This document shows positions 1 to 10,441 of a DNA stretch of 64,000 nucleotides, one piece after another (the stretch's first letter is position 1; every line of letters starts with the position of its first letter). Both the position numbers and the translations under genes were made by a program. Source of the stretch: Umbilicaria muhlenbergii. Lineage: Eukaryota; Ascomycota; Lecanoromycetes; Umbilicariales; Umbilicariaceae. Location: positions 8,789,431 through 8,853,430 of the forward strand of contig KK106981.1 in assembly GCA_000611775.1 (NCBI GenBank). The letters are read 5' to 3'. The notes below the pieces were generated by a model, which was given only the letters and a program-made list of their open reading frames with translations, was not told the DNA's origin and made no database searches.

Positions 1-462
1 CTTTGCACGCAGTGATTTTGTGATATCAGAGCGCTTGTTGCATTGCAAGACATAACTGAAAAAAAAAGTGCTTAAGAATGATCAAGCAGTGAGCAGATGT
101 GAAATCATCATCATTTTACAAGTAGACAAATTTCCTTAATACATCATCATGTCTATCATGAATTGTTAAACATTAAGTCATCATTATCAGGCAGAGCTTT
201 CATGTTATAAGAGATACATGAAAGCATTTCATCAATAAAAGACCTCATTTATAAAGCAAAGAGGAAAGACCTGACATCTTGCTCAGTCAAGAAGGTACTA
301 TAAGTGATAAATAATAAAAACTTACATGAAAAAGACCTTCAGTAGTCCTGCTCTTACAACTTATTCTATATGAACTTTACCACCACCTTATGAAAAAATT
401 GAAAGAATGAGTTAAACGTCAGATCAAAACATGAGAGCTTAAATGATGACTCAACTGACCTC

Positions 463-1143
463 ATGACTCATATGCTGCACCATGGGTTGAGTTTGAGTTG
501 GGTTTTAACTATTGTGACTCAACTCAGACTGAGTTGGGTTTTTTTTGAGTTGGGTCACACTGGGTTGGGTTTTTTTAAGTTTGAGTTGGGTTTTTCACTG
601 AGTAACCCAGTTCAAGTTCATGTATATGACTCATTCAAACAGCTTTCAAAGCAGCTTTCAAAACAGCTTTCAAAATGACCTCAACAACAGCCTTGAAAAA
701 CGGCCTTGAAAAACGGCCTTGAAAAACGGCCTTGAAAAACGGCCTTGAAAAACGGCCTTGAAAAACAGCCTTGAAAAACGGCTTCCAAAACGGCCTCAAA
801 AAACGGCTTCCAAAACGGCTTCGACGACAGCCTTGAAAAACGGCTTTCAAAACAGCTTTCAAAACAGCTTCCAAAATGGCTTTGATGACAGCCTCAAAAA
901 ATGACCTTGAAAATGACTTGAGAAGGCACCTTTTGAACTGATGTTTTTAACTACCATAAAGATTATCATAACTATTTGTATGTACTGGGTTAACTCAGAA
1001 TTTTCTGAGTTTGAGTTAAATGAGTTGGGTTTTTTCTGGGTTGGGTTTTGACATGTATAACCCACCCCAAAACCCAACCCAAACCCAACCCAAACCCAAA
1101 CCCACTGGGTAAAACCCAACCCATGGTGCAGCGTAATGACTCA
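463..1143. mobile_element. Non-autonomous hAT-like DNA transposon (MITE) with 8-bp target duplication
   Basis: The element occupies 471-1135 and is flanked by the exact 8-bp direct repeat ATGACTCA (463-470 and 1136-1143). Its ends are inverted copies of each other: the left end reads TATGCTGCACCATGGGTT and the reverse complement of the right end reads TACGCTGCACCATGGGTT. Inside the ends are many copies of a GGGTTGGGTTTT-type motif, on opposite strands in the two arms, as expected for subterminal transposase-binding repeats. The centre (about 640-900) is a 13-bp minisatellite. There is no transposase gene, so it would need one supplied elsewhere. An 8-bp duplication with short TIRs points to the hAT superfamily; that assignment is inferred. 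Confidence 0.75.
690..780. repeat. 13-bp tandem repeat (minisatellite) inside the hAT-like element
   Basis: Seven near-exact tandem copies of GCCTTGAAAAACG lie at 690-780, with degenerate copies on both sides from about 640 to 900. The unit keeps a CpG at each junction, unlike the surrounding block. Confidence 0.9.
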
Positions 1144-1614
1144 AATATTTATAAGTTAAAAAAAGATCAGTGAGGCAGACCTGTCACACTAAACAGCTTT
1201 GTCAGCACAGAAGAGAACTTTGATATTAATTACAACTTTGCAGAAGCTCTCTTAAATTTAAATAAACTTTATCATCATCAGCCAGAATGATCTCAAGCTC
1301 AGGTTATTATTATGAAGAAATGCATAAACATCATTAAGCTCAGTGAGGATGAGGATGAGTTGATGTTCACATACTATAACAACAGCTCAGAAGGAGAAAG
1401 GAGAAAAAGAGCAGATTAAATCATTAAAACAAAAATGAAGTGCTTAACTGCAGAGAAACATCATAAGAAGAACTGAGATGATATGAAATGTCAAAAGACT
1501 GCTCTGAAAGAGAAATCAAAGAACAGAGAAACTAATTCAGAGCAAATTAATAAGAATAAGATTAAAGCAGTATTAAGAGAAATGAGAGAAAGAGAAGAGA
1601 GGAAGGCTTAAATC

Positions 1615-1810
1615 ACTTTATTTTCACTCACCTCATTTATATTCATCTCACATGTACTCATTTCATCTACATTCACCTCACATGCATCTGTCTCATTTAT
1701 ATTCACCTCACATGCACTCACCTCAACTACACTCACCTCACATGCATATGTCTTGAACAGACTCACCTCAATTGCACTTGTCATTACAACACTCACTTCA
1801 CTTGCAACTA
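1615..1810. repeat. Imperfect tandem repeat of about 30 bp
   Basis: A run of related units built on CACCTCACATGCA-like and ATTCACCTCA-like words repeats with a period near 30 bp. Read on the minus strand it is open and gives ten-residue repeats of the ACEVN type. It lies in the retroelement relic and contains no CpG. No function is suggested. Confidence 0.6.
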
Positions 1811-3596
1811 TTAATCTCATCATGATTCAGCCTGCTTATGAGAGCCTGAAAACTTATAAACTGCAAGGTTTAATATCAGTAAAACCTTCTATCAGTCTGT
1901 TTCTTAATTCAATCATTGAACATTGAGCAGGAGGAACAACTGAAGCATCATTTAAAAAACATGCTGCATAAGTTCTCACACTCCCTTCATCTTCTTCATT
2001 ACATGACATAATCATGAAAGCTGAATTAGACTACTCAAACCTGTTTGAGTGAATCATCAAAGAACAAAAAGCAAAGCTCTCAGAATAAAACTTTAAAAAA
2101 AGTTTAAAAGAAAGACTGCATCAAAAAACATTAAACTTATCAAACCTCAAAGATTTCAAAGCTGAGTAATCTTCACATGAGCAGACAGAGTGAGCTATCA
2201 CTTTGATAAAAATAATAATAGATAAACTTAATGTCACAGAGCTCACCTCTCATATTAAAGATTATTTTATAATCATAAGCATGACACCTTCACACCTTTC
2301 ATCACAGTGAACACCCTTGAACAAGCTTACATTTTCAATTAAAGATATCAAACATCATTTTATAATCACAAGTGCAACATCTTCATATCTTTCATCACAG
2401 TGAACATCTGTGAATAAACTTACACTTCTGATCAAAGTTTCTGAAATGATGTTCATGAAGGCAGAGAAGAAAGATCTGAGGTTTATTGAGAAATGAGTTC
2501 AAATATCAAGAATTGAGTACTGAGTAAGAGTCTATAAGGTAAGAAAAGCAGTCAGTACAAAGATAATGACAAAACAGAGAACTCAACCTTCAAGTGAAGC
2601 ATTTACAGACTGATCAATAATGATGAAAGAATTTGACTGAGAAGACTACAAGAAGGATGACACTTCAACTTGATCTTCAAAATACATAAAGTTGACAGAC
2701 ATTCTAGCTGCAAAGATAATAAAAAATGAGATATCATCAGCAAAACATGCAGCATGTTGAGGTGCAGACTTTGATTCAATCAGATGAATGAGAAAGATGA
2801 GGTCAAGCTTTAAACCTGTGATGAAAGTCAGAGCAGTCATAAAGAACAAGAAAGTGTTATACAACAAGATATGAAAAAAGACATATAAGTTTATAAACTC
2901 TGAAGGAAAAGAAAAGAGTCAAACAGCTTTCTGAAAGAATGAAAAGAATTGAAAGAGAACAACTTGAACACAGGAAGAATTATCAGCAAGTTAAAAACTG
3001 CTGACTGAAGACTTCAAGATGATCAAGATAATGACTGATAAGAGTCTGAAAGATGTTGATGAGGTCAAATCAACTACATCAGACATGAAGAAATGTAAGA
3101 CATGAGAGAAGTCCTCTTCAGAGGATAAATCATGACAGAGTGTTGATAACTTTATTGAAGCTCACTCTGATAAAGAAGAAAGAAAGACCTTGAGAGTGAT
3201 TCTCAACAAAGAAATGAGTAATATGACAGATAAGGTGAAAAGACTGTCTGAACATTTAAAAATAACAATCAACATGATGAAGAATATGAGGGAAAGCAGC
3301 ATGATGAACAAAGTCATTAAGTTCTTGAAGGAAATGAAAGAGAAGGTGAATGAATTAAAAGACATGTTAATAAACATCTTCAGAAGAGTGACTCATGAGA
3401 TAAACTCAAAGAACATGAGCTGACTATACAGTCATATAAAAATGAAAATGCTCAAGTGAAGTTATGAAGGCCTGAACATCAGTGATGATTAAAAAACCTT
3501 GATGAAGAGGATCAAGGTTAAAAGGAGCAAGAGTACATCTTCACTGAAAAATGAAGACATGCTGAATTGATAATAAAGAGCACACTAAGGCGGGAG

Positions 3597-3930
3597 TGAA
3601 AAATGACATTGTAGTTGAGGTTTTTACAGCAGTTGAATGAAGAACTTCACTTTAATTGCTCTTGCAAGATGCATTTTTTACTTTAAATATTCACTTCTTT
3701 CTAGTTCATGAATGTTTTGCAGTATGATGAGGGCTGAAAGATGTTTTTATGTGAGCTCTGTATTACACTTCTACACTTAAGAAGTCTTCTATCTACTTTC
3801 TCAAGTAGATTTAATTCTTTCTCAAGTAAGATTAATCTTCTTGAGCATAAAAGCTAGACATCTTGCTAGGAAATGAAGGCAAGCTTTTACAACTCAATAA
3901 ACAGAAGATGTAGTCTTAGCATTTACTTTT
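3597..3930 (+). repeat. Possible LTR of the first copia-type relic
   Basis: This stretch follows a purine-rich tract (3587-3596), begins with TG, and has no coding look, which is how a 3' LTR starts in copia-type elements. It is followed by RNase H-like remains that belong to another copy. The right end is a guess. Fossil; looks broken. Confidence 0.35.
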
Positions 3931-4594
3931 ACTGAGAGAGTAATATCATGATTTAATTAAAAGCAAAAGATCATAATCACATTAATCACTGAGGCTGAAT
4001 ATGTTGAATCATGTAATATCATCAAAACAATAGCCTGAATCACAGAGTAATTTAAAGAAGTTAAATTAATATGATTTTTAAACTATTCTTCAACCTAATT
4101 ATATGAGGATAATCAGTTGAGCATAAAGCTCATTAAAAATTCTGAATTTCATATCAAGATTAAATATATCAATTTACAGTATCACTATGTAAAAGAAGTT
4201 TTAAAAGATGATTTTATTAAATTTATCTACATTTTTACTGTTAATATACCTGCTGACTACTTGACAAAGTCATTTATGAGGGAGAAATTTCAGACTGAGG
4301 TTTCTTTACTTAATTTCATCAACACTTAAAGTTCTTTAGGACTGCTTTTTCAAGCTTAATTAATATAATCATTCAAAAGAGTGTATTAAAATCTCTCTCT
4401 AATGAACCTTCTGAATCTTTAAAGCATATGATTATTAATTTATGTTTTTATTTCAATTTTAGTTGAGTCATTTTGGCTGTTATTTTACTTATCACTTACA
4501 GAGGTCAAATCTAATGCTTATTAAACATTATTTTATTCATTTTATGTTTTAAAGTTACCTCTAAAAGCTGCTGATAGTAAAGCTGAAGAGGGAG

Positions 4595-5932
4595 TGTTGA
4601 ATTTTGCTGATTTATCACTGAGCAAATATTATTGAGGCAGAGGTTTAAAACAGAGGTTCTGAGGTTTTAACATGAAAAACAGTCACATCATGAGTGTATA
4701 TACATTTAAACTTAGCAAAAAAGCTTTCAATCATGTATATTAATAACTTAAAAGTCTTAAGTTTCTGCTTTTTTCCTTACATTTATTTATTCAATATTGA
4801 AATAATATTTAGCAAGTGTAATAATATATTTATTTAACCTTTAAATAATCATCTCATTACAACAGCCCTCAATTGTGTAAAGTAGAAAAGCTTGTCAACA
4901 AGTACTTAATTACCTCAACTTGAAACAATATTACTCTTTATATATATGCATAACTACAGGGAACTACCTCACTCAGTAATCAGAATAAAATATGACTGTG
5001 AAAGATTTCAAGCATTTCAAATACTTGACAGATGAGAATCAAACTACATGATATGCAAGATTATTAATCAATATGAAACTGACATCAAGATCATATGAAG
5101 TATAATAAATATCTGAAATAACCTCCTCAAACTTTAAAATTTCTTATTTGACTCTCAGCCTTCTATAGAAGTGTTTTTAAACTGACTTTCATGCATATAT
5201 TTATATGTGTAACAGTATAATAGGGTGAGATCTATGTTATTAAGTCACATGAGTCAAAATCACAGAATGCTTGCACTTAATATGCAGGCTGCACAGTATT
5301 AATGTATATATAATAATACTCATGACAGTATAACTTAGGTTGTTTAAAAAAAGTCTGAACTGACTTTAATTTTTAATTTAATTAACATAATGACTTGCCT
5401 GCCTTTTCTCTTTGTGACTCTTTTAATAAGTTTATATAATTGTACCTTGTCATTATCATCTTAACTAAACCCTTACCTATAATGAACATCATAAGTATAT
5501 GACAACACAAATATAATTATAACATAATAACACATTTGATTTAACACACTTCTTAAGTAATTTAATAATATATAATAAGACTCTGCACCTCTCACTTCTT
5601 TCACTCCTTAAATTATTAGTTCTAATGATATAGAATTATATTTTATATTATTATAAATTTAATTATATACTTCTTTATAATAAAGAGTATTATAACTTTA
5701 TAAGTGATTTAATAACACATTGTAAAACTTTGCATCTGCTTTTACTTTCACTTCTTAATTATCAATTTTATATTATTTAAAATTATATAATATATTCTTA
5801 CTCATATATTTCATGTTATCATGAACCTAGTTATACACTGCTTTATAGTAATAGATGTCATAACTTAACACTCATGAAGTAGAACCTTGATTCTATAACT
5901 TTATGTTATTGCACAAGGCTGGTGAATGTGTT
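4595..5932 (+). repeat. Possible 3' LTR of the second relic and AT-rich tail
   Basis: Starts with TG directly after the purine tract 4585-4594, downstream of the RNase H-like remains. The LTR end could not be placed. The rest up to the SPO7 stop codon is very AT-rich, without CpG and without a recognisable gene. Confidence 0.4.
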
Positions 5933-7309
5933 CTAGGATTGACTAGCAGAGATTACTGACGTGCCTTCTTTAAGATCAGGGGTTAGTGACTTGTCACTCT
6001 CATTTCCCGACGAAGTACTGGTGTTACTTAGACCCCTAATAAGGGAAGAACGGGAGCCAGGAGGTATCACAGTTCCCGAGCGAGACCCGCTGGATGTCAA
6101 ATGAGAGTTTTGGCTGCTCCCCCCAGATTTCATCCTAATCACTTTCCTCCTGCGCTCCGTCGTACTCGTTATGCTTGCGGTGCTGCTGCCGCGCCGAGTA
6201 CGATCCTGGTTCGGTCTTTCATCAGCATCCATGTTCGACAGGGTGCTGCTGCGGGAAGTGGTTCGCGAATGAGTTCCCGGTCTTCCAGCGGAAGGCGTAA
6301 GCTTGACGTCTCTCTCCGAAGAGTGCCTGTGGTGTGTCTTCTCCATGTCCACTCCCCTGCTTCCAATGACTTTACTGCTCTTTCTCCTGCGCCATCCGAA
6401 CCACCATAGCAACCCGCCCTGATCCTTAGCTGCCTGCCTCTGCCGCGATCTTAGAAGCTGCCTTAACTGCACGCGCCGTTCATTTTCCTTCTCCCAGTAC
6501 TCGGATCGGTAAAGCTCCCAATTTTCGCGAAAGTCCGGAGAAAATGGCTTTGGCAGAAGGAGCAGTTTGATGCAGTCTCCTCCTGGTGATAGATCCTCCT
6601 CGTGCAGGAGACCATCATCCGCGTATGGGTCCTGCCCGGCCTGTTGGGTCCGTTTCTCCGTAGGCGGATCAACGTAGTAATATGCCGATTTCTCGGAATA
6701 GAATAGAGCAGAGTAAGGGAATAGGAATGACATGTGCCCTACAAATTCTTTCCACCAAGGCCCCTTGACGACCACTATCTTGGCGTTTATATTCCTCAAC
6801 CCGCGATTCGCGACACCTATCCAGCGCCTCGGCCATCTCACACCTCTCTCCCACTGTCCCGTACCCCAGATCAGAATACCAGTAACCACTCCCCCCATCA
6901 AAGCAACTTTCTCGGCCATTTCCACTACCCAATAGACTGAACCACCGACACCGCTCCCATCTTCACGCGGCCGCAAGAATAGGGCATAGAAGAAACAAGC
7001 ATTCCATATAGTGAGCAAAAGTAGGAAGAAGGTGTGTTGTCTTCGGCGGGCACGTAAAAATAAGTACTGCGCGCGAAGGGAGGCCTCGAGAATGAGCAGA
7101 TTCAAGTAGATCTGAGGAGGTGAAGAAGGAAGGGTAGAAAGTGGGTCTGATGGCTGTAGAGCGGCCCCGGCTGTGTGCTCTTGTAAGTCGGTACCGTGAC
7201 TAGCGTTGAACGATGGAGCGGGTGAGGGCGACCTCGAGGCGACTGCCGGCACCGTCGTGCCCGGTGGAGGGGCGCCTTTGACGATCTGATCGAGCTTTGA
7301 GCCCGACAT
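5933..7309 (-). CDS. SPO7: Spo7-like regulatory subunit of the Nem1-Spo7 phosphatase
   Basis: Single-exon gene, 458 residues, starting at the ATG at 7307-7309. Spo7 binds Nem1 at the nuclear envelope/ER; the complex dephosphorylates the lipin Pah1 and so controls triacylglycerol versus phospholipid synthesis and nuclear membrane growth (family knowledge). Seen here: a Ser/Pro-rich N-terminus, two hydrophobic helices (roughly residues 92-112 and 133-152) joined by a short loop, then the conserved stretch with the WPRRWIGVANRGLRN and KGPWWKEF words typical of fungal Spo7. The C-terminal 200 residues are basic and Ser-rich low complexity, as in other filamentous fungi. The stop codon touches the CpG-void block, so the 3' UTR must lie in relic DNA. 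Confidence 0.85.
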   Translation of the reverse strand: MSGSKLDQIVKGAPPPGTTVPAVASRSPSPAPSFNASHGTDLQEHTAGAALQPSDPLSTLPSSPPQIYLNLLILEASLRAQYLFLRARRRQHTFFLLLLTIWNACFFYALFLRPREDGSGVGGSVYWVVEMAEKVALMGGVVTGILIWGTGQWERGVRWPRRWIGVANRGLRNINAKIVVVKGPWWKEFVGHMSFLFPYSALFYSEKSAYYYVDPPTEKRTQQAGQDPYADDGLLHEEDLSPGGDCIKLLLLPKPFSPDFRENWELYRSEYWEKENERRVQLRQLLRSRQRQAAKDQGGLLWWFGWRRRKSSKVIGSRGVDMEKTHHRHSSERDVKLTPSAGRPGTHSRTTSRSSTLSNMDADERPNQDRTRRGSSTASITSTTERRRKVIRMKSGGSSQNSHLTSSGSRSGTVIPPGSRSSLIRGLSNTSTSSGNESDKSLTPDLKEGTSVISASQS

Positions 7310-8290
7310 GTTGATGGTCCGCTAAATGTCGATATCGATTCTCGTGAAAGCGGAAGCGAAAGCGAAGGCGCTTCGGTTGCCCTCAGTTTCGTCAGGCTTC
7401 GTTGCCGATCATATGGATGAGGGCTGAGAAGGCCCGGAGGCCATCAGCAGTGCCGGGAAAGGACGACGACCAAGATGAAAAGGTGGATGTAGGATAGACG
7501 TGCTTCGACACTCTGGCAGAAGGGCAATGTTTTGAGATTACAAGGTTGCTCCCTTTGAATGAAATGGCTTTGTTATGATTCTACAGTGATTACATGTCTT
7601 GATTTGTGGGTAGCTAGTAGTGGTAAGGTCGAGATCAGGTAGGCTCGGCAGGAGTAGCAGGCAGGCAGGTAGGTAGGTAAGTCAGCCACTCATCATGCAT
7701 GGTTGCCCGGAGCTGGAGGAAGAGGGAGAGGGAGAGGAAGAGGAAGAGGAAGTGGAAGTGCAATTGCGGCATGGAGATGCTCCGTCGCCGACTCGCCAAG
7801 GCTGGACTTGCGAGGCTGAGGCTTGGACCGGCTTGGAAGATTTCCCGGTTGCCGATTGCCGAGTGCGAAATGGGATGTGGCTCGGCCCCATGAGGCCATT
7901 GTCTGCCAGTCGAGCCGTCATACCGTTATCCTCTCGACGTAGTCGACCTTTCTCATACGCCTCCACATTGATCTTCCACTTTCCATCTTCTACCTTCGTC
8001 CAAGCCCTCCCAGACATAATCGCCACTCCACCGCGCTGCCTGTTCGACCTTATTCCTGAGAACAGTTGCCCTCGTTTTGTTCTCTGCATGTCCTGACCAT
8101 ATAGATTGATTCCAATACTTCCAGTCCGTTCAGGTTGGCTCGACCGTTCTCGCCTGCTTACAACAAGGCTCTGTCCTTCGTTGCACGAGTACTTCGTACA
8201 GCTTCAACGACAACAAACTGCACTACACTCAGCCGAACTTCGCTGGCCTTCCCACAACTGTTGCCCTCTTCGCTGAGGCAGGTCTCCACC
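7310..8290. promoter_or_regulatory. Divergent intergenic region SPO7 / CLD1-like
   Basis: About 980 bp between two genes that are transcribed away from each other. A purine-rich GAGGAA/GGGAGA tract lies at about 7708-7760. Open frames here are artefacts of this biased sequence. The last 186 nt (8105-8290) are open in frame with the downstream gene; see the separate entry. A polypyrimidine-AG at 8122-8124 with CTGAC upstream could be the end of a 5' UTR intron. Confidence 0.5.
8105..8290 (+). other. In-frame 5' extension of the CLD1-like gene without ATG, mitochondrial presequence-like
   Basis: From the stop at 8102-8104 to the annotated ATG at 8291 the frame is open and encodes an Arg/Ser/Thr/Leu-rich stretch with no run of acidic residues, as in a mitochondrial presequence. 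No ATG occurs in it. A TTG at 8135 has A at -3 and G at +4. Either initiation is non-AUG, or an upstream exon supplies the start, or the frame is open by chance. Confidence 0.4.
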
Positions 8291-9986
8291 ATGTCTGCCT
8301 CAACCGCTTCACGGAGTGACGATGATTACCAGTCAAGAACACAACAAAGCCCTCTTGCCTCTCAAAGAGCCAAGCAAGGTGGCGCACCATCGGAGGCAAA
8401 CAGCAAAGGCAGGTTTACTGGTTATTTTCCGCTTGGATACAAGGAGGGTTTCAGTCAATGGGCATGTCTACCTTAGCCAAGACGTTACGAATAAGCGCCG
8501 GCTAACGGACGAGCAGTGGGCAAACATTCCCGCCGCGGCGGCAGAGCACAGGGTTCTGTCCTATGTGCCCTACCTTCGCCAACCTCCAACACAGACCCAG
8601 ACCGACTCCGCGCCGCCTTTGAGTCATGGCGCACCCATGCCAATATCCAACGACAGTAGCAAAGAAGCGACGCCTGTTACGACAAATTCGAGTAGCGACC
8701 CCTATGGCCCGCGTTATTGGCGTTCGAATCTCGTCAAGCTGAGTGGCAAGAACCGCGCGTTGAATGAGTTCTCGGTGGAACGACTCGACGAGGTGACCGA
8801 TCAGAATCTAGTGATGTTACACGGCTATGGAGCAGGCCTAGGTTTCTTCTATAAGAATTTTGAGGGGCTGAGCAGAGTCAAGGGTTGGAAAGTGTACGCA
8901 TTGGATCTCCTGGGCATGGGCCGGAGTAGCAGGCCACCCTTCCGATTACATGCCAAGGATCGCCAGGGTTCCATTACCGAGGCGGAAAATTGGTTCATTG
9001 ATGCGCTGGAGGAATGGCGGGTGCAGCGAAAGATCGATCGATTTACCCTCCTTGGTCACAGTTTAGGAGGCTATATGGCCGTGGCGTACGCGCTCAAGTA
9101 CCCCGGACACCTCAATAAACTCATCTTAGCCTCTCCTGTCGGCATACCTGAAGACCCATATGCGGTCAACGCGGATATGCCAGAGCCTGAAAATTCTACA
9201 CTAACCAATGAGTTTACGCAGGATCAAGGTGATACAGTCGACACATCCAACCCAAAAATACCCGAGTCTGCCAAAACAGGGGATAACAATAATTTCTTCG
9301 ACGCACGCTCAGAAGCAGCAGCGTCTGATGGTCAAGCAGGCGAGAAGAATACGGCAACGGCTCCCAGAAAGCCTCTGCCCAAGTGGCTGACATACCTTTG
9401 GGACGCCAATATCTCGCCGTTCAGCTTAGTCCGGTGGTCAGGACCGCTTGGTCCACGTCTGGCGTCGGGCTGGACCTCGAGACGCTTCTCCCATCTACCG
9501 CCTGACCAAGCGCAAGCACTGCACGAGTACGCCTATTCACTGTTCCGGCAACGCGGAAGTGGCGAATATGCACTATCCTACATACTCGCCCCTGGAGCCT
9601 TCGCCAGAAGTCCGTTGATCAGGAGGATACAAGGCATTGGCCGGCAAATGATTGCCCCCGACGGCTCTGTTACCTCGAGTGTAAGCACTGCCGAGCGGAG
9701 GAAGGAGAACGGTATTCCGGTTGTCTTGATGTACGGTGAAAACGACTGGATGGATATTGATGGCGGTTATGCCGCAGCGCGAAAGATAAGAGAGGAAAGA
9801 GAGAAGGTCCTGCAGAATGCCTCGGCCGAGGAGAGGAAGAACGACCAGGGGTCCGCCAAGGTCGTGGTAATACCTAAATCTGGGCACCATTTATATCTTG
9901 AAGGGTGGGAGGAATTTAATGAGATTCTGCGAAAGGAGATGGCCGAGGTTTCGGAACGGGAGAAGCGGAATTTGAGTTCCAGGTGA
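8291..9986 (+). CDS. CLD1: Alpha/beta hydrolase, Cld1/CGI-58-like (cardiolipin deacylase family)
   Basis: Two exons, 8291-8461 and 8517-9986, giving 546 residues; start ATG has CACC before it. The intron 8462-8516 is of the GC-AG type (GCATGT donor, CTAAC branch, GCAG acceptor) and splicing restores the family sequence around FSQWWANIPAAAAEHR. Core features: HGYGAGLGFF oxyanion region, nucleophile elbow GHSLGGY with Ser at about residue 239, and a late GHHLYLEG with the candidate catalytic His at about 514. A long low-complexity insert lies in the lid region (about residues 280-345). In yeast Cld1 removes an acyl chain from cardiolipin at the mitochondrial inner membrane before remodelling. 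ABHD4/5-like acyl hydrolases share the fold, so substrate is inferred. Confidence 0.8.
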
Positions 9987-10441
9987 AGCAATTTTTTGTG
10001 TTAGGTCGGAGTTTTGGAAACGTATCACAGAGCATTTTGGACTTTGGCGATCATAGAGGAAGTTCTTTATTCGTTTCTAATAAGTTGGCGCCCCACTGGC
10101 TACATCAAGGGACCTTTTCCTATGTGAAAGGTCAAAGCAATAGATCGTTGTATATGCGCATTGGTGGTGATCGTGACTACCTCGTTTGACACCAGAGCTC
10201 AGCCATACCGAGGAGGAACCTCTTCATCATAGGACTCGTACCCGCCCCTCAACTGTGGAGCAGTAATGATGTTAGTTCTCCTACCGAGCGACATTCCTTG
10301 CTCGTGGCGGTATTGGGCGCAAGGGACAGCTCAGATGTCCAATAACAACGTGGACATGCTCTCAGGGAAAATGTGTTAGGCCTTTTCGTGAGACCACTCA
10401 TCTAGACCTGAACCATGACCCGTTGAGCCCTTTCTCATCAG
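9987..10441. other. Convergent intergenic region
   Basis: 3' ends of the CLD1-like gene and the small membrane protein face each other here. No further gene, repeat or RNA was recognised. Confidence 0.6.

Larger units (their letters stand above)
1..5932. mobile_element. Decayed Ty1/copia-type LTR retroelement block (fossil, at least two overlapping relics)
   Basis: An AT-rich block of old copia-type remains. Seen in sequence: a primer-binding-site-like stretch at 21-32 that resembles the initiator-tRNA-Met type, so a 5' LTR probably ends just before or at the window edge; a purine-rich tract followed by TG at 3587-3598; copia RNase H-like coding remains around 3950-4329 on the plus strand; and a second purine tract followed by TG at 4585-4596. 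Two tract-plus-TG junctions with unlike following sequence suggest two different relics, one inserted in or joined to the other. The whole is heavily broken, old, and cannot be active. Boundaries of the LTRs were not resolved. CpG is nearly absent, which fits past repeat-targeted mutation or methylation decay. Confidence 0.75.

Noticed and set aside
690-780. 13-bp array as a possible CRISPR array
   Set aside because: Units abut without spacers and the genome is fungal.
3162-3423. Small Met/Lys-rich frames on both strands in the AT-rich block
   Set aside because: Open by composition in decayed retroelement DNA, not host genes.
7682-8096. Overlapping frames on both strands upstream of the CLD1-like gene
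   Set aside because: They arise from a purine-rich simple tract; Glu/Pro runs with no domain.
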